Positions 53,414 to 62,169 of a stretch of 64,000 nucleotides of DNA are shown in pieces. The stretch is from Sphingomonas sp. IBVSS2 (GTDB lineage: Bacteria > Pseudomonadota > Alphaproteobacteria > Sphingomonadales > Sphingomonadaceae): NCBI RefSeq assembly GCF_002127225.1, contig NZ_NFUR01000001.1:1055592-1119591 (forward strand), written 5' to 3'. The notes under the pieces were generated by a model, which was not told where the DNA came from, searched no databases, and was given only the letters and a program-made list of their open reading frames with translations. Every line of letters starts with the position of its first letter. The stretch's first letter is position 1. The translations under genes were made by a program, and so were the position numbers.

Positions 53414-53890
53414 TCAGTCCAGATCCCGAGCATAGGTATGGGCATCGAACAACTGCCCGCTACGTCCTCGATAATAGTCCTTGCGCTCGCCGACCTTTTC
53501 AAAGCCTTCGCGACGGTAGAGCCAGACGGCATCGTTTCCTGAACGCACCTCGAGATGAAGACGAGCGACACCGCGGCCACGGGCTTCTTCGATCACGGCG
53601 CGGAGCAGCGCGCCGGCAACGCCGCGGCGGCGCGCGGCGGGGTGCGTGGCGAGGAGCAGCAACTCGGCCTCGCCGGCGATGGCGCGGGCGAGGGAGAAGC
53701 CGGCGTCCTGGCCGTCGACGCTGGCCACCACCAGCCAGACGCCGGGGAGCGAGAGCATGCCGAGGCACTGCGCGCTGGTCCAGGCCTCGCCATAACGGGG
53801 GTCGAACGCTTCCTGCATGATGCGGTTGACGCTGTGGAGATCGTGCGCCCCGCCCTCGCGCAGCTCGATCAGGTTGATCGTGCCGCTCAT
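53414..53890 (-). CDS. rimI: Ribosomal-protein-alanine N-acetyltransferase
   Basis: The product is 158 residues. The GNAT core has LLLATHPAARRRGVAGALL as the acetyl-CoA loop (R-R-x-G-V-A), and the RimI-like ARLHLEVRSGNDAVWLYRREGFEKVGERKDYY closes it. RimI acetylates ribosomal protein S18. It overlaps tsaB by 4 bp (ATGA), the usual partner of rimI. Confidence 0.9.
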   Translation of the reverse strand: MSGTINLIELREGGAHDLHSVNRIMQEAFDPRYGEAWTSAQCLGMLSLPGVWLVVASVDGQDAGFSLARAIAGEAELLLLATHPAARRRGVAGALLRAVIEEARGRGVARLHLEVRSGNDAVWLYRREGFEKVGERKDYYRGRSGQLFDAHTYARDLD

Positions 53891-54588
53891 GCCAAGCCCC
53901 GCTCGGCGAGCGTCTTGGCATCGGGCGCGCGGCCATAGACGGGGCGGGCGGGCAGGGCGGTGAAGCCCCCGGGGAGCAGCCGGACGTCGGCGGCGGCGGG
54001 CAGCGCCTCGCGCAGGTCGGGCCCCTCGGCCAGCGGCGCCAGGTGGCGGACGCCGCTGCCAATGGCCGGGCGCCCCTCGAGCGCGGCAAGGGCGGCGGCG
54101 GGCGCGAGCGAGCGGAACGGCCCGTCTTCCCGCAGCGGCTGGGAATGGAAAGCCTGCATGAACACCTCACCGTGCCCGCCTTCGAGCACCACGGCAAGGC
54201 TGGCGATCGCCGGGTTGGCGGCGAAGCCGGCGGCGGCGACGAGCGCGAGCGACGAAAAGCCGTGCACGTCCGCGCTCCAGCCGATCGACAGGCCGAGCGC
54301 CGCGGCGAGGCCGACGCGCACGCCGGTGAAGCTGCCGGGGCCGACATCGACGAGGATGTGCGCCGCCCGGCCCTGGCCCGGCAGCGCGGCGATCATCGGC
54401 ACCAGCCGCTCCGCATGGCCGCGGCCGACGACTTCATGGGCCGCGGCCACCACGGTCGCCCCATCGAGCAACGCGACCGAACAGGCCGCGGTCGCGGTCT
54501 CGATGACGAGAGTCAGATCAGAGGACGCGATTGAACTGCTCGAATTCAGGGCGCGGGAGTCGATCGAAGATGGTGGAGGGGTCGCCAT
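53887..54588 (-). CDS. tsaB: tRNA t6A-modification protein TsaB
   Basis: The product is 233 residues if the ATG at 54588 is used. The ASKHA-type N-terminus LTLVIETATAACSVALLDG begins at residue 25, and the DVGPGSFTGVRVGLAAALGLS block is near residue 82. TsaB works with TsaC, TsaD and TsaE in threonylcarbamoyl-adenosine formation. The first 24 residues (Ser-rich) overlap the nitroreductase 3' end by 71 bp and look unlike the family. Translation may really begin near 54514, where only CTG is available, or by coupling. Confidence 0.88.
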   Translation of the reverse strand: MATPPPSSIDSRALNSSSSIASSDLTLVIETATAACSVALLDGATVVAAAHEVVGRGHAERLVPMIAALPGQGRAAHILVDVGPGSFTGVRVGLAAALGLSIGWSADVHGFSSLALVAAAGFAANPAIASLAVVLEGGHGEVFMQAFHSQPLREDGPFRSLAPAAALAALEGRPAIGSGVRHLAPLAEGPDLREALPAAADVRLLPGGFTALPARPVYGRAPDAKTLAERGLA

Positions 54589-55111
54589 GTCCCAGTGTCG
54601 AGATGAAGTTGGACTTCACATTGGGCTGGTCCGCAAAAAAGGCTTCGTCAACCTTCGCGTTGTCGAAACCCGACATCGGGCCGGTATCGAAACCGAGCGC
54701 ACGGGCGGCGAGCAGCAGATATGCGCCCTGCAGCGACGAGTTGCGGAACGCCGTGGTGTAGCGGCTTTCCTCGGTGGGGAACCAGTCCTTCGCGGTCGGC
54801 GCGTGCGGAAAGAGCCAGGGCAGCTGCTCGTTGAACGCCAGGTCCATGCCGATGATCACCGCGGCGGGCGCCTTGCGGATCTTGTCGGCATTGGTGCTGC
54901 TCGACAGCTGGGCGAGCTTCTCCTTCGCTTCGGGCGTGGTCAGCCATACGAAGCGTGCGGCCTGGTTGTTGGCCGAGGTAGGGCCCATCTTGAGCAGGTC
55001 GTAGATGCTGCGGATATCGGCCTGGGTGACCGGGGCGTCGGTATAGCCGTTATAGGTGCGCGCGGTACGGAAGATCGTGTCCAGCGCCGCGTCGTCGAGC
55101 GGTTGGGCCAT
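54518..55111 (-). CDS. Nitroreductase-family FMN protein (RutE/malonic semialdehyde reductase-like)
   Basis: The product is 197 residues from MAQPLDDAALDTIFRTARTY. The fold is recognised from MGPTSANNQAARFVWL (an FMN-binding loop with conserved PTSAN), LLLAARALGFDTGPMSGFDNAKVD and the late NFISTLGHGDPS. RutE-type enzymes reduce malonic semialdehyde to 3-hydroxypropionate, in pyrimidine breakdown or detoxification. No other rut genes are present. It lies between nifU and tsaB. Confidence 0.88.
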   Translation of the reverse strand: MAQPLDDAALDTIFRTARTYNGYTDAPVTQADIRSIYDLLKMGPTSANNQAARFVWLTTPEAKEKLAQLSSSTNADKIRKAPAAVIIGMDLAFNEQLPWLFPHAPTAKDWFPTEESRYTTAFRNSSLQGAYLLLAARALGFDTGPMSGFDNAKVDEAFFADQPNVKSNFISTLGHGDPSTIFDRLPRPEFEQFNRVL

Positions 55112-55175
55112 GGGTATCGGTCCTTTCGTTTTCGGCTTGCTTCGAGCGCGGTGCCGGGGCCGGCACCGCAAGATC

Positions 55176-55748
55176 TCAAACTGCCCGGACTTCGGTGACT
55201 TCGGGGACGTAATATTTGAGCAGCTGCTCGATGCCGTTCTTGAGCGTGGCGGTCGAACTGGGACAGCCCGAGCAGGCGCCCTGCATCTGGAGATAGACCT
55301 TGCCGGCATCGAAGCCGCGATAGACGATGTCGCCGCCGTCATTGGCGACGGCGGGGCGCACGCGCGTCTCGATCAGTTCCTTGATCTGCGCAACGATCTC
55401 CGCGTCCTCGGGATTGTCGCCGAAGTCCTGGCTCTCGGCCGGCACGCTGAAGCCGGCGGCGGCGGCGTGGAACAGCGGCATGTTCGCCGCGAAATGATCG
55501 AGCAGGATGCCGAGCACGCCGGGCTTGGCATCGTGCCATTCGGCGCCGGGAGCGATCGTCACCGAGATGAAGTCGCGGCCGAAGAACACGCCGGTCACGT
55601 CGCCCAGGCCGAACAGGGCCTCGGCGAGCGGGGAGGCCTCGGCCTCTTCCGGGCTCGCAAAGTCGCGGGTGCCCGCTTCCATCACGGTGCGGCCCGGCAG
55701 GAATTTGAGCGTCGCCGGATTGGGCGTGGCTTCGGTCTCGATCAGCAT
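55176..55748 (-). CDS. NifU-family iron-sulfur scaffold (Nfu-type)
   Basis: The product is 190 residues from MLIETEATPNPATLKFLPG. The N-terminal Nfu_N domain (residues 1-88) is followed by the NifU C-terminal domain with the cluster-binding CSGCPSS (C-x2-C) near residue 159. It carries Fe-S clusters to client proteins such as lipoate synthase or aconitase. An in-frame extension to 55847 lacks family similarity. The start has no strong ribosome-binding site. Confidence 0.92.
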   Translation of the reverse strand: MLIETEATPNPATLKFLPGRTVMEAGTRDFASPEEAEASPLAEALFGLGDVTGVFFGRDFISVTIAPGAEWHDAKPGVLGILLDHFAANMPLFHAAAAGFSVPAESQDFGDNPEDAEIVAQIKELIETRVRPAVANDGGDIVYRGFDAGKVYLQMQGACSGCPSSTATLKNGIEQLLKYYVPEVTEVRAV

Positions 55749-55860
55749 GGGCGTCATTTGGGCGCTCGGGCGGTGGCGATCAAGCTGGAAGGAGGAAACG
55801 AAAGGTTTCCGGTACCCCACCATGGTCATCCGGCCCTGGGCCGGCATGACGGATCGGAGT

Positions 55861-56130
55861 TCAGTCCTGCCGCTCGTCGTGCATGGTCGCGTCGGTCACG
55901 CTCTGGTCGTGGCCGCTCTTGTCGCTGAAGAAGGCGGCGGCGAACAGGCCGCAGCCGAGCAGCGTGGAAAGGAACACGCCGCCGATCGTGGCGAGGATGG
56001 CCGAGGGATAGAGCGCGTCGTAGAGCGAGAGATACCAGAGGGCGCCCGCGACCATCAGCACGCCCGCGAATGCGATCCAGGCGATCATCCGGCGGAATTC
56101 GGTCCAGGCCTTGGCGCGGTTGGTAGCCAT
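55861..56130 (-). CDS. Small two-helix membrane protein
   Basis: The product is 89 residues from MATNRAKAWTEFRRM, with GGAGC upstream. Two membrane helices (WIAFAGVLMVAGALWYLSLY and LATIGGVFLSTLLGCGLFAAAFFS) are followed by a hydrophilic tail (DKSGHDQSVTDATMHDERQD). No motif. The 112-bp gap to nifU also runs in this direction, so the two might share a transcript. Confidence 0.72.
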   Translation of the reverse strand: MATNRAKAWTEFRRMIAWIAFAGVLMVAGALWYLSLYDALYPSAILATIGGVFLSTLLGCGLFAAAFFSDKSGHDQSVTDATMHDERQD

Positions 56131-56180
56131 TTGGCGGCAGCTCCTTCGTGTGCGCCATGTGGGCCCGTGGCGCGCGCAAA

Positions 56181-56948
56181 TCAATCGTCGAGCGCCCTCA
56201 TCGCCGCGTTCCAGCGGTTCACGTTCGCCCGTGCCTCCTGCACGAACGCCGAGCTGCGGATCCAGGCCAGGAACCGGTCGACGAACCACCGGCCGGGCTG
56301 GCGGAGCGGCCGGCGGAACTGGACGAGCAGCACCACGCGGGTGCCGCTGGTGTCGTTCCACACCTCGTGATCATAGGTGTCGTCGAACACCAGCGTCTCG
56401 CCCTCCGCCCAGCGCAGGATGCGATCGCCGACGCGCATGCGCACGTCGCCGTCGCGCGGCACGACAAGGCCGAGATGGCAGGTGATCAGTCCCTTGGTGA
56501 CGCCGCGATGCGCCGGGATGTGCGTGCCCGGGGCGAGGATCGAGAAGAAGGCGCTGTTGAGGCCGGGGATCGATTCGACCAGCCGGGTGGTCACCGGGCA
56601 GCGATCGAGATTCTCCGGCACGAAATAGCCATAGCCATAGAGGAAATAGCTTCGCCACTTGTTCACCGGCGCGATGGCGCGGTGGTCGGGCGAGATGACG
56701 GAGAGCGAGGGCGCGAGATGCGGCGCGATCGCGGCGGCGATCGCCTCGGCGCGGATCGCCTGCCAGTTGGCGCGCAGCGCCTCGGTCCAGGCGAAGTCGC
56801 GCACGTCGAGCACCGGGCCGTTCGAGACGAGCGAAAAGCGGGCGATGAACCGGTCGAGGATCCTGCGTAGATGCTTGCCATATTTGATCAGGAAAGGCCG
56901 GTCGCGATCGGCGCGCAACGGCGCGTCGGGCATGCTGGTACCCGACAT
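56181..56948 (-). CDS. Aspartyl/asparaginyl beta-hydroxylase-like protein
   Basis: The product is 255 residues from the ATG at 56948; ATGs at 56969 and 56933 are alternatives, and none has a good ribosome-binding site. The 2-oxoglutarate/iron oxygenase fold of the LpxO/AspH group is seen from the first iron His in THIPAHRGVTKG, the LGLVVPRDGDVRMRVGDR strand pair, and the second His plus Arg in DDTYDHEVWNDTSGTRVVLLVQF. LpxO hydroxylates lipid A acyl chains; others act on proteins or free amino acids. There is no N-terminal membrane helix, unlike most LpxO proteins. Divergent from the M16 peptidase gene. Confidence 0.82.
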   Translation of the reverse strand: MSGTSMPDAPLRADRDRPFLIKYGKHLRRILDRFIARFSLVSNGPVLDVRDFAWTEALRANWQAIRAEAIAAAIAPHLAPSLSVISPDHRAIAPVNKWRSYFLYGYGYFVPENLDRCPVTTRLVESIPGLNSAFFSILAPGTHIPAHRGVTKGLITCHLGLVVPRDGDVRMRVGDRILRWAEGETLVFDDTYDHEVWNDTSGTRVVLLVQFRRPLRQPGRWFVDRFLAWIRSSAFVQEARANVNRWNAAMRALDD

Positions 56949-57238
56949 GATCGTAAGATCGGGAATCATTTCCCGTGCTGCGGCGGCCTCGACTTCGCCT
57001 GCGTCCCGCCACATTGCGCTGCCCCGCGCGCTCGGCTCGACCTTCACTGCACCTGACCTTGCTGGTTACGCTGCCTTTTCGACCGCGGGACTCGCCCGCA
57101 CCGCTTCGATTAGCCTGTGGATGGGTCGAAAACATGGCCCCGCTGCGGCGCACAAGGGCCGCTTCGTGTCCCGTGCGTACATCTGGCGGAAAGGTTCGCG
57201 CTGGCATGCCCGGCGCTTCGCCCCTAGATGGACGGTCT

Positions 57239-60133
57239 ATGCACTTTTTCCTGCGTGCGCCTCTCGCGCTCCTCGCTTTCGCCGCGCTCGCGCCGGTCCT
57301 GCCGGCCCAGGCCCAGGTTTCGACCAATCCCCCGAACGTGCCCGATACGCAGACGGTGGGGCGCCCGGTCCAGACCGCCAAGGATCCCTGGCTCTATGAG
57401 AAGAGCGATCTCGTCCATGACGATGCGTGGAAATTCGGGCGGCTTCCCAACGGGGTACGCTATGCCGTGCGCAAGAACGGCGTGCCGCCCGGCCAGGTCT
57501 CGGTCCGCGTGCGCATGGATGTCGGCTCGCTCATGGAGCGCGACAGCGAGCGGGGCTTCGCGCACCTGCTCGAACATCTTTCCTTCCGCGGCTCGGTGCA
57601 CGTGCCCGACGGCGAATCGAAGCGCGTCTGGCAGCGCCTGGGCGTGACCTTCGGCTCCGATTCGAACGCGAGCACCACGTTCACCGCCACTACCTACAAG
57701 CTCGACCTGCCCATGGCGTCCCCGGCGGGGCTGGACGAGAGCTTCAAGATCCTGGCCGGCATGATGTCCGGCCCGCAGATCACGCAGCAGATCCTCGATT
57801 CGGAGCGGCCGGTGGTGCTCGCCGAGCAGCGCGAGCAGCCGGGGCCGCAGGTGCGGCTGCAGGATGCGATGCTCGACCTGATGTTCGCCGGCCAGCCGCT
57901 GTCGCAGCGCGAGCCGATCGGCACGGTGGACACGCTCGTCGCTGCCACGCCGGCAAGCGTGCAGGCATTCCACGAGCGCTGGTATCGCCCCGAGCGCGCC
58001 ACCGTCATCGCGATCGGCGATGTCGATCCGGCGTTGCTAGAGCAGATGATCGTCAAGCATTTCTCGGACTGGAAGGGCACCGGCCCGGCGGTGCCGACGC
58101 CCGATTTCGGCAAGCCCGTCGAAGGCACCCCCGTTGCCGCCAGCATCGTCGAGCCGGCGCTGCCGGTGCTCACCACCATGGCGATCGTGCGCCCCTGGAC
58201 GGTCGACGGCGATACGGTGATCTTCAACCAGAAGCGGATGATCGACCTGGTCGCGATCCGCATCATCAATCGCCGGCTGGAGACGCGCGCGCGCTCGGGC
58301 GGCACCTTCATCGCCGCCGGGGCCGATCTGAGCGACATCGGCCGATCGGCGAACATCACCACCGTGCAGGTGCTTCCCATCGGCGACGACTGGGAAGCGG
58401 CGTTGCGCGACGTGCGCGCGGTGATCGCCGACGCCCAGGCCGCGCCGCCGAGCCAGGCCGAGATCGATCGCGAGGTCGCCGAGATCGAATCGTCGATGAA
58501 GCAGCGGATCAACACCGCGCCGGTCGAGGCCGGGGCCAAGCTGGCCGACGACCTGGCCGAGGCAGTCGACATCAACGAGACGGTGACGACGCCCGAATTC
58601 TCCTACGCGATCTTCAAGGGCGCGGTGGACGGCAAGATGTTCACTCCCGCCACGGTGCTGGCGTCGTCGAAGAAGGTGTTCGAAGGCACCGCGACGCGCG
58701 CGATCGTCAACCTGCATGCGCCCGATCCCGCGATCACCACCAAGGTGGCCTCCGCGCTCGAGGCCAATGTCGCGGCGAGCGGCAAGCGCAAGCTGGTGGG
58801 CAATGTCAGCTTCGCGGCGCTGCCCAAGCTCGGCGTGCCCGGCAAGGTGGCGAGCCGCGAGCAGATCCTGCCGGGCACCGGCATCGAGAAGCTCGCTTTC
58901 GCGAACGGCGTGACGCTGCTGATCCGCCAGGACCCGTCGGAGACCGGCAAGGTCTATGTCAACGTGCGCTTCGGCCGCGGGCTCTCGGGCCTGCCGAACA
59001 AGGGCCAGACCCCGGCCTGGGCCGGCGATCCGGCGCTCGTGGCCAGCGGCATCGGCAAATATGGCCAGGAAGAGCTCGACGCCCTGACCGGCCGCCGCCA
59101 GATCGGCGCCGATTTCGACGTCGACGACGATGCCTTCCTCCTGAAGGGGCAGACCACCAAGGAAGACCTGCCCGACCAGCTCAAGCTGCTGGCGACCAAG
59201 CTCGCGGCACCGGGCTGGGATCCCAATCCGGTGCTGCGCGCCAAGGCGGGCATCCTGTCGGGCTATGCCGGCCTCTCGGCCTCGCCCGACGCGGTGCTGA
59301 ATCGCGACCTGGAGCGGCTGCTCCACAATGGCGATCCGCGCTGGGGCGTGCCGCCCGAGGCGACGATTCGCGAGACCACGCCGGAGAGCTTCCGCAAGTT
59401 CTGGGAGCCGCTGCTGGCGACCGGGCCGATCGAAGTCGAAGTATTCGGCGACATGGATGCCGAGGCGACGGTGAAGGCCGTGGCCGCCACCTTCGGTGCG
59501 TTGAAGCCGCGGGTGGCGAGCAAGGCGCCGCTCGCGCCGGTGGAGTTCCCCGCGCACGTCGCCACGCCGGTGACGCTGTTCCACAAGGGCCAGCCCAATC
59601 AGGCGGCGGCGGTGATCGCCTGGCCGACCGGCGGCGGCACCGAGAATGGCGGCATCACCGAGAGCCGCAAGCTCGAAGTGCTCGCCGCGGTGTTCCGCGA
59701 CCGGCTGCTCGACCAGCTGCGCAGCCAGGCGGGCGTGAGCTATTCGCCCCAGGTGGCCAGCCAGTGGCCGCAGGGTTTGCCGGCGGGCGGCAAGATCATG
59801 GCGCTCGGCATGGTGCCGCCCGACAAGGTCGACTTCTTCTTCGAGCTGTCGCGCAAGATCGCCGCCGACCTGGTCGCCAAGCCGATCGACGCGGACGAGC
59901 TCAACCGCGCGCTCACGCCGCTGAAGCAGCAGATCCTGCGCATGTCCTCGGGCAACATGTTCTGGATGCGCCTGGTCGAGGGCGGCACCTATGATCCCGC
60001 GCGGATCGCCGCCGTCGAGACGCTGGCCGCGGACTATTCGCGGGTGACGCCGCAGGACGTGCAGGGGCTGGCGATGAAATATCTCCGCCCGGACAGGGAC
60101 TGGACGCTCAAGGTGGTGCCGGAGAAGAAGTGA
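57239..60133 (+). CDS. Exported M16-family zinc metallopeptidase
   Basis: The product is 964 residues from the ATG at 57239, with GGACGG upstream and a signal peptide (FFLRAPLALLAFAALAPVLPAQA). The N-terminal M16 domain has the inverted zinc motif HLLEH in FAHLLEHLSFRGS near residue 113. The expected downstream Glu lies in the stretch after it. The second half repeats the fold without an active zinc site. Such two-domain peptidases degrade peptides in the periplasm or at the cell surface. A strong bidirectional terminator follows. Confidence 0.92.
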   Translation: MHFFLRAPLALLAFAALAPVLPAQAQVSTNPPNVPDTQTVGRPVQTAKDPWLYEKSDLVHDDAWKFGRLPNGVRYAVRKNGVPPGQVSVRVRMDVGSLMERDSERGFAHLLEHLSFRGSVHVPDGESKRVWQRLGVTFGSDSNASTTFTATTYKLDLPMASPAGLDESFKILAGMMSGPQITQQILDSERPVVLAEQREQPGPQVRLQDAMLDLMFAGQPLSQREPIGTVDTLVAATPASVQAFHERWYRPERATVIAIGDVDPALLEQMIVKHFSDWKGTGPAVPTPDFGKPVEGTPVAASIVEPALPVLTTMAIVRPWTVDGDTVIFNQKRMIDLVAIRIINRRLETRARSGGTFIAAGADLSDIGRSANITTVQVLPIGDDWEAALRDVRAVIADAQAAPPSQAEIDREVAEIESSMKQRINTAPVEAGAKLADDLAEAVDINETVTTPEFSYAIFKGAVDGKMFTPATVLASSKKVFEGTATRAIVNLHAPDPAITTKVASALEANVAASGKRKLVGNVSFAALPKLGVPGKVASREQILPGTGIEKLAFANGVTLLIRQDPSETGKVYVNVRFGRGLSGLPNKGQTPAWAGDPALVASGIGKYGQEELDALTGRRQIGADFDVDDDAFLLKGQTTKEDLPDQLKLLATKLAAPGWDPNPVLRAKAGILSGYAGLSASPDAVLNRDLERLLHNGDPRWGVPPEATIRETTPESFRKFWEPLLATGPIEVEVFGDMDAEATVKAVAATFGALKPRVASKAPLAPVEFPAHVATPVTLFHKGQPNQAAAVIAWPTGGGTENGGITESRKLEVLAAVFRDRLLDQLRSQAGVSYSPQVASQWPQGLPAGGKIMALGMVPPDKVDFFFELSRKIAADLVAKPIDADELNRALTPLKQQILRMSSGNMFWMRLVEGGTYDPARIAAVETLAADYSRVTPQDVQGLAMKYLRPDRDWTLKVVPEKK

Positions 60134-60156
60134 GGCTCCGGCTTCACGCCTGAAAC

Positions 60157-60190
60157 GAGAAAGGCCGGGGTGGAAGCCCCGGCCTTTCTC
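60157..60190. terminator. Bidirectional terminator after the M16 gene
   Basis: GAGAAAGGCCGGGG (60157-60170) and CCCCGGCCTTTCTC (60177-60190) form a perfect 14-bp stem with a six-base loop. TTTCTC/GAGAAA ends serve both directions. Confidence 0.8.
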
Positions 60191-60215
60191 GTTGGGTTCG
60201 CTCTCCAACTTCCAC

Positions 60216-60303
60216 TGTCACCCTGAACTTGTTTCGGGGTCCAACGCGCCTCGCAGGATATCGCTTGGGGAGAGTTGGATGCTGAAACGAGTTCCGCATG
60301 ACG
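60216..60303. repeat. 88-bp palindromic element, TGAACTTGTTTCAG family, copy D
   Basis: The left end is TGTCACCCTGAACTTGTTTC and the right end GAAACGAGTTCCGCATGACG. The centre keeps GGATATCGC. Two substitutions in the right arm (ACGAGTTCCG for ACAAGTTCAG) make it the most diverged A/B-type copy. It lies between the convergent M16 and acyl-CoA ligase genes, beside the terminator. Confidence 0.82.
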
Positions 60304-60328
60304 AAGGGGTGAGGAATATCGATACGCC

Positions 60329-62113
60329 TTAGTTCCGGTACAGCGCGTCCAGCCGCTCGCCATAGACGGCCTTCAATATGTGCCGGCGGATCTTGAGGCT
60401 GGGCGTCAGCTGCTCGTTCTCGATCGTGAAGGGTTCGTCGGCGACCAGGAACTTGCGGACGCGCTCGATCACCGACAGGTCCTTGTTCACCCGCTCCACC
60501 GCCGCGCCCAGCGCCGCCTTGTAGTCGGGATCATGGGCCAGTTCCCTGAAGTCGCACTTGGTGGCGGTCCGGGCGCACCATTCGGCGGTCCATTCCGGAT
60601 CGGGGACGATCACCGCGCTCATATAGGGCTTGCGGTCGCCGGCGATCATCGCCTGGACGATCTCGGGCTGGAGCGTCAGCATGCCCTCCACCTTCTGCGG
60701 CGCGACATTGTCGCCCTTGTCGTTGACGATGATGTCCTTCTTGCGATCGGTGATCTTGATCCGGCCCTTCTCGTCGATATGGCCGATGTCGCCGGTATAG
60801 AGCCAGCCGTCCCGCAGGACGCGCTTCGTCTCCTCCTCGTTGCGCCAATAGCCGTGCATCACCAGCTCGCCGCGCACCAATATCTCGCCATCGTCGGCGA
60901 TGCGCACCTCCACCCCCTCGAGCGGCGGGCCGACCGTGTCCATCTTGAGCCCCGCCTTGGGCCGGTTGCACGAGATCACCGGCGCCGCCTCGGTCTGGCC
61001 ATAGCCCTGGAGGAAAGTGAGCCCGAGGCTCTGGAAGAAGATGCCGACCTCGGGATTGAGCGGCGCGCCGCCCGAGACCATCGCCTTGATCCGGCCGCCG
61101 AACTTCTTCGAGAGCTTCGGCTTCAGGGTGGCGCCGAGGAACAGGTTCATCGGCAGGTCGGACAGGCGCCCGGTGCCCGTCGCCTTGCGCCCGCCGATCG
61201 CGACGGCCTTGTCGAGCAGGAAATTGGCGAAGCTGCCCTGCTTCTCCACCTGCTTGACGATGCGGGTGCGCAGCACCTCGAACAGGCGGGGCACGACGAC
61301 CATGATGGTGGGGCGCACTTCCTCGATGTTCGAGGCGAGCTTCTCCAGCCCTTCGGAATAATAGATCTGCGCGCCGAGCCCGATCGGGAAATGCTGGCCG
61401 CCGGTATGCTCATAGGCGTGGGACAGGGGCAGGAAGGAGAGGAACACTTCGTCCTCCCAGCCGAAATCCTCGCTGATCAGCGCGCAGCACGCCTCGACAT
61501 TGTGCAGGATCGCGCCGTGATGCTGCATCACGCCGCGCGGGGATCCGCCCGTGCCGCTGGTGTAGATGATGCAGGCCAGGTCCTCGCGGCGGAAAGTGCA
61601 GGACAGGCCGCGCGGATCGGTGTCGTGCTTCGCGACCAGCGCGCGCCAGTCATGGAACTCCAGGCTGCCCTGCTGGGCGACGCGCAGTTCCTCGATGCCG
61701 ATCACCATCCGGGCCGACGAGGCGCGGATCGCGGCGGGCAGCAGCGCCTTGGCCAGCTTGGTGTTCGAGACGATGATCGCGCAGGCGCCCGAATTCTCGA
61801 TGATGTGCTGGTGGTCGCGCTCGGTGTTGGTGGTGTAGGTGGGCACGGTCACGCAGCCCGCGGCCATGATCGCCAGGTCGCTGATGCAGAATTCCGGGCG
61901 ATTCTCCGAGACGAGCATCACCCGGTCGCCGCGTTTCAGGCCGAGCGCGGTCAGCGCCGCGGCCAGGCTCGCCACCTGGCGGGCCGCCTCGGCCCAGCTG
62001 GTCGGCCGCCACTTGCTTTCGTCCTTGTGCCAGAGGAAGGGCGCGTCGCCCTTTTCCTTCGCCCGCGCGAAGAACATCTGGACCAGGTTGTCGAACCGTT
62101 CGAGCCTACGCAT
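60329..62113 (-). CDS. Long-chain fatty-acid-CoA ligase
   Basis: The product is 594 residues. The adenylation signatures are IIYTSGTGGSPRGVM (AMP-binding P-loop), LQGYGQTEAAPVIS and YTGDIGHIDEKGRIKITDRKKDIIV (hinge). It activates fatty acids to acyl-CoA through acyl-AMP. The C-terminal lysine is expected in the LTPSLKIRRHIL region. The LCAS-like length and the DDGWLYTGD order fit FadD15-type enzymes. Monocistronic; gamma-glutamyltransferase lies 56 bp upstream in the same direction. Confidence 0.92.
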   Translation of the reverse strand: MRRLERFDNLVQMFFARAKEKGDAPFLWHKDESKWRPTSWAEAARQVASLAAALTALGLKRGDRVMLVSENRPEFCISDLAIMAAGCVTVPTYTTNTERDHQHIIENSGACAIIVSNTKLAKALLPAAIRASSARMVIGIEELRVAQQGSLEFHDWRALVAKHDTDPRGLSCTFRREDLACIIYTSGTGGSPRGVMQHHGAILHNVEACCALISEDFGWEDEVFLSFLPLSHAYEHTGGQHFPIGLGAQIYYSEGLEKLASNIEEVRPTIMVVVPRLFEVLRTRIVKQVEKQGSFANFLLDKAVAIGGRKATGTGRLSDLPMNLFLGATLKPKLSKKFGGRIKAMVSGGAPLNPEVGIFFQSLGLTFLQGYGQTEAAPVISCNRPKAGLKMDTVGPPLEGVEVRIADDGEILVRGELVMHGYWRNEEETKRVLRDGWLYTGDIGHIDEKGRIKITDRKKDIIVNDKGDNVAPQKVEGMLTLQPEIVQAMIAGDRKPYMSAVIVPDPEWTAEWCARTATKCDFRELAHDPDYKAALGAAVERVNKDLSVIERVRKFLVADEPFTIENEQLTPSLKIRRHILKAVYGERLDALYRN

Positions 62114-62169
62114 TCCCTCTCCCCATTACGGGCGCCCCTTGTCCGGAGCGTCCCGCCTTCCCCCGACGT

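Noticed and set aside
57427-59994. An 855-residue open frame inside the M16 peptidase in another frame
   Set aside because: Arg/Ala/Gly-rich with no motif; the M16 frame has a signal peptide and the HLLEH site.
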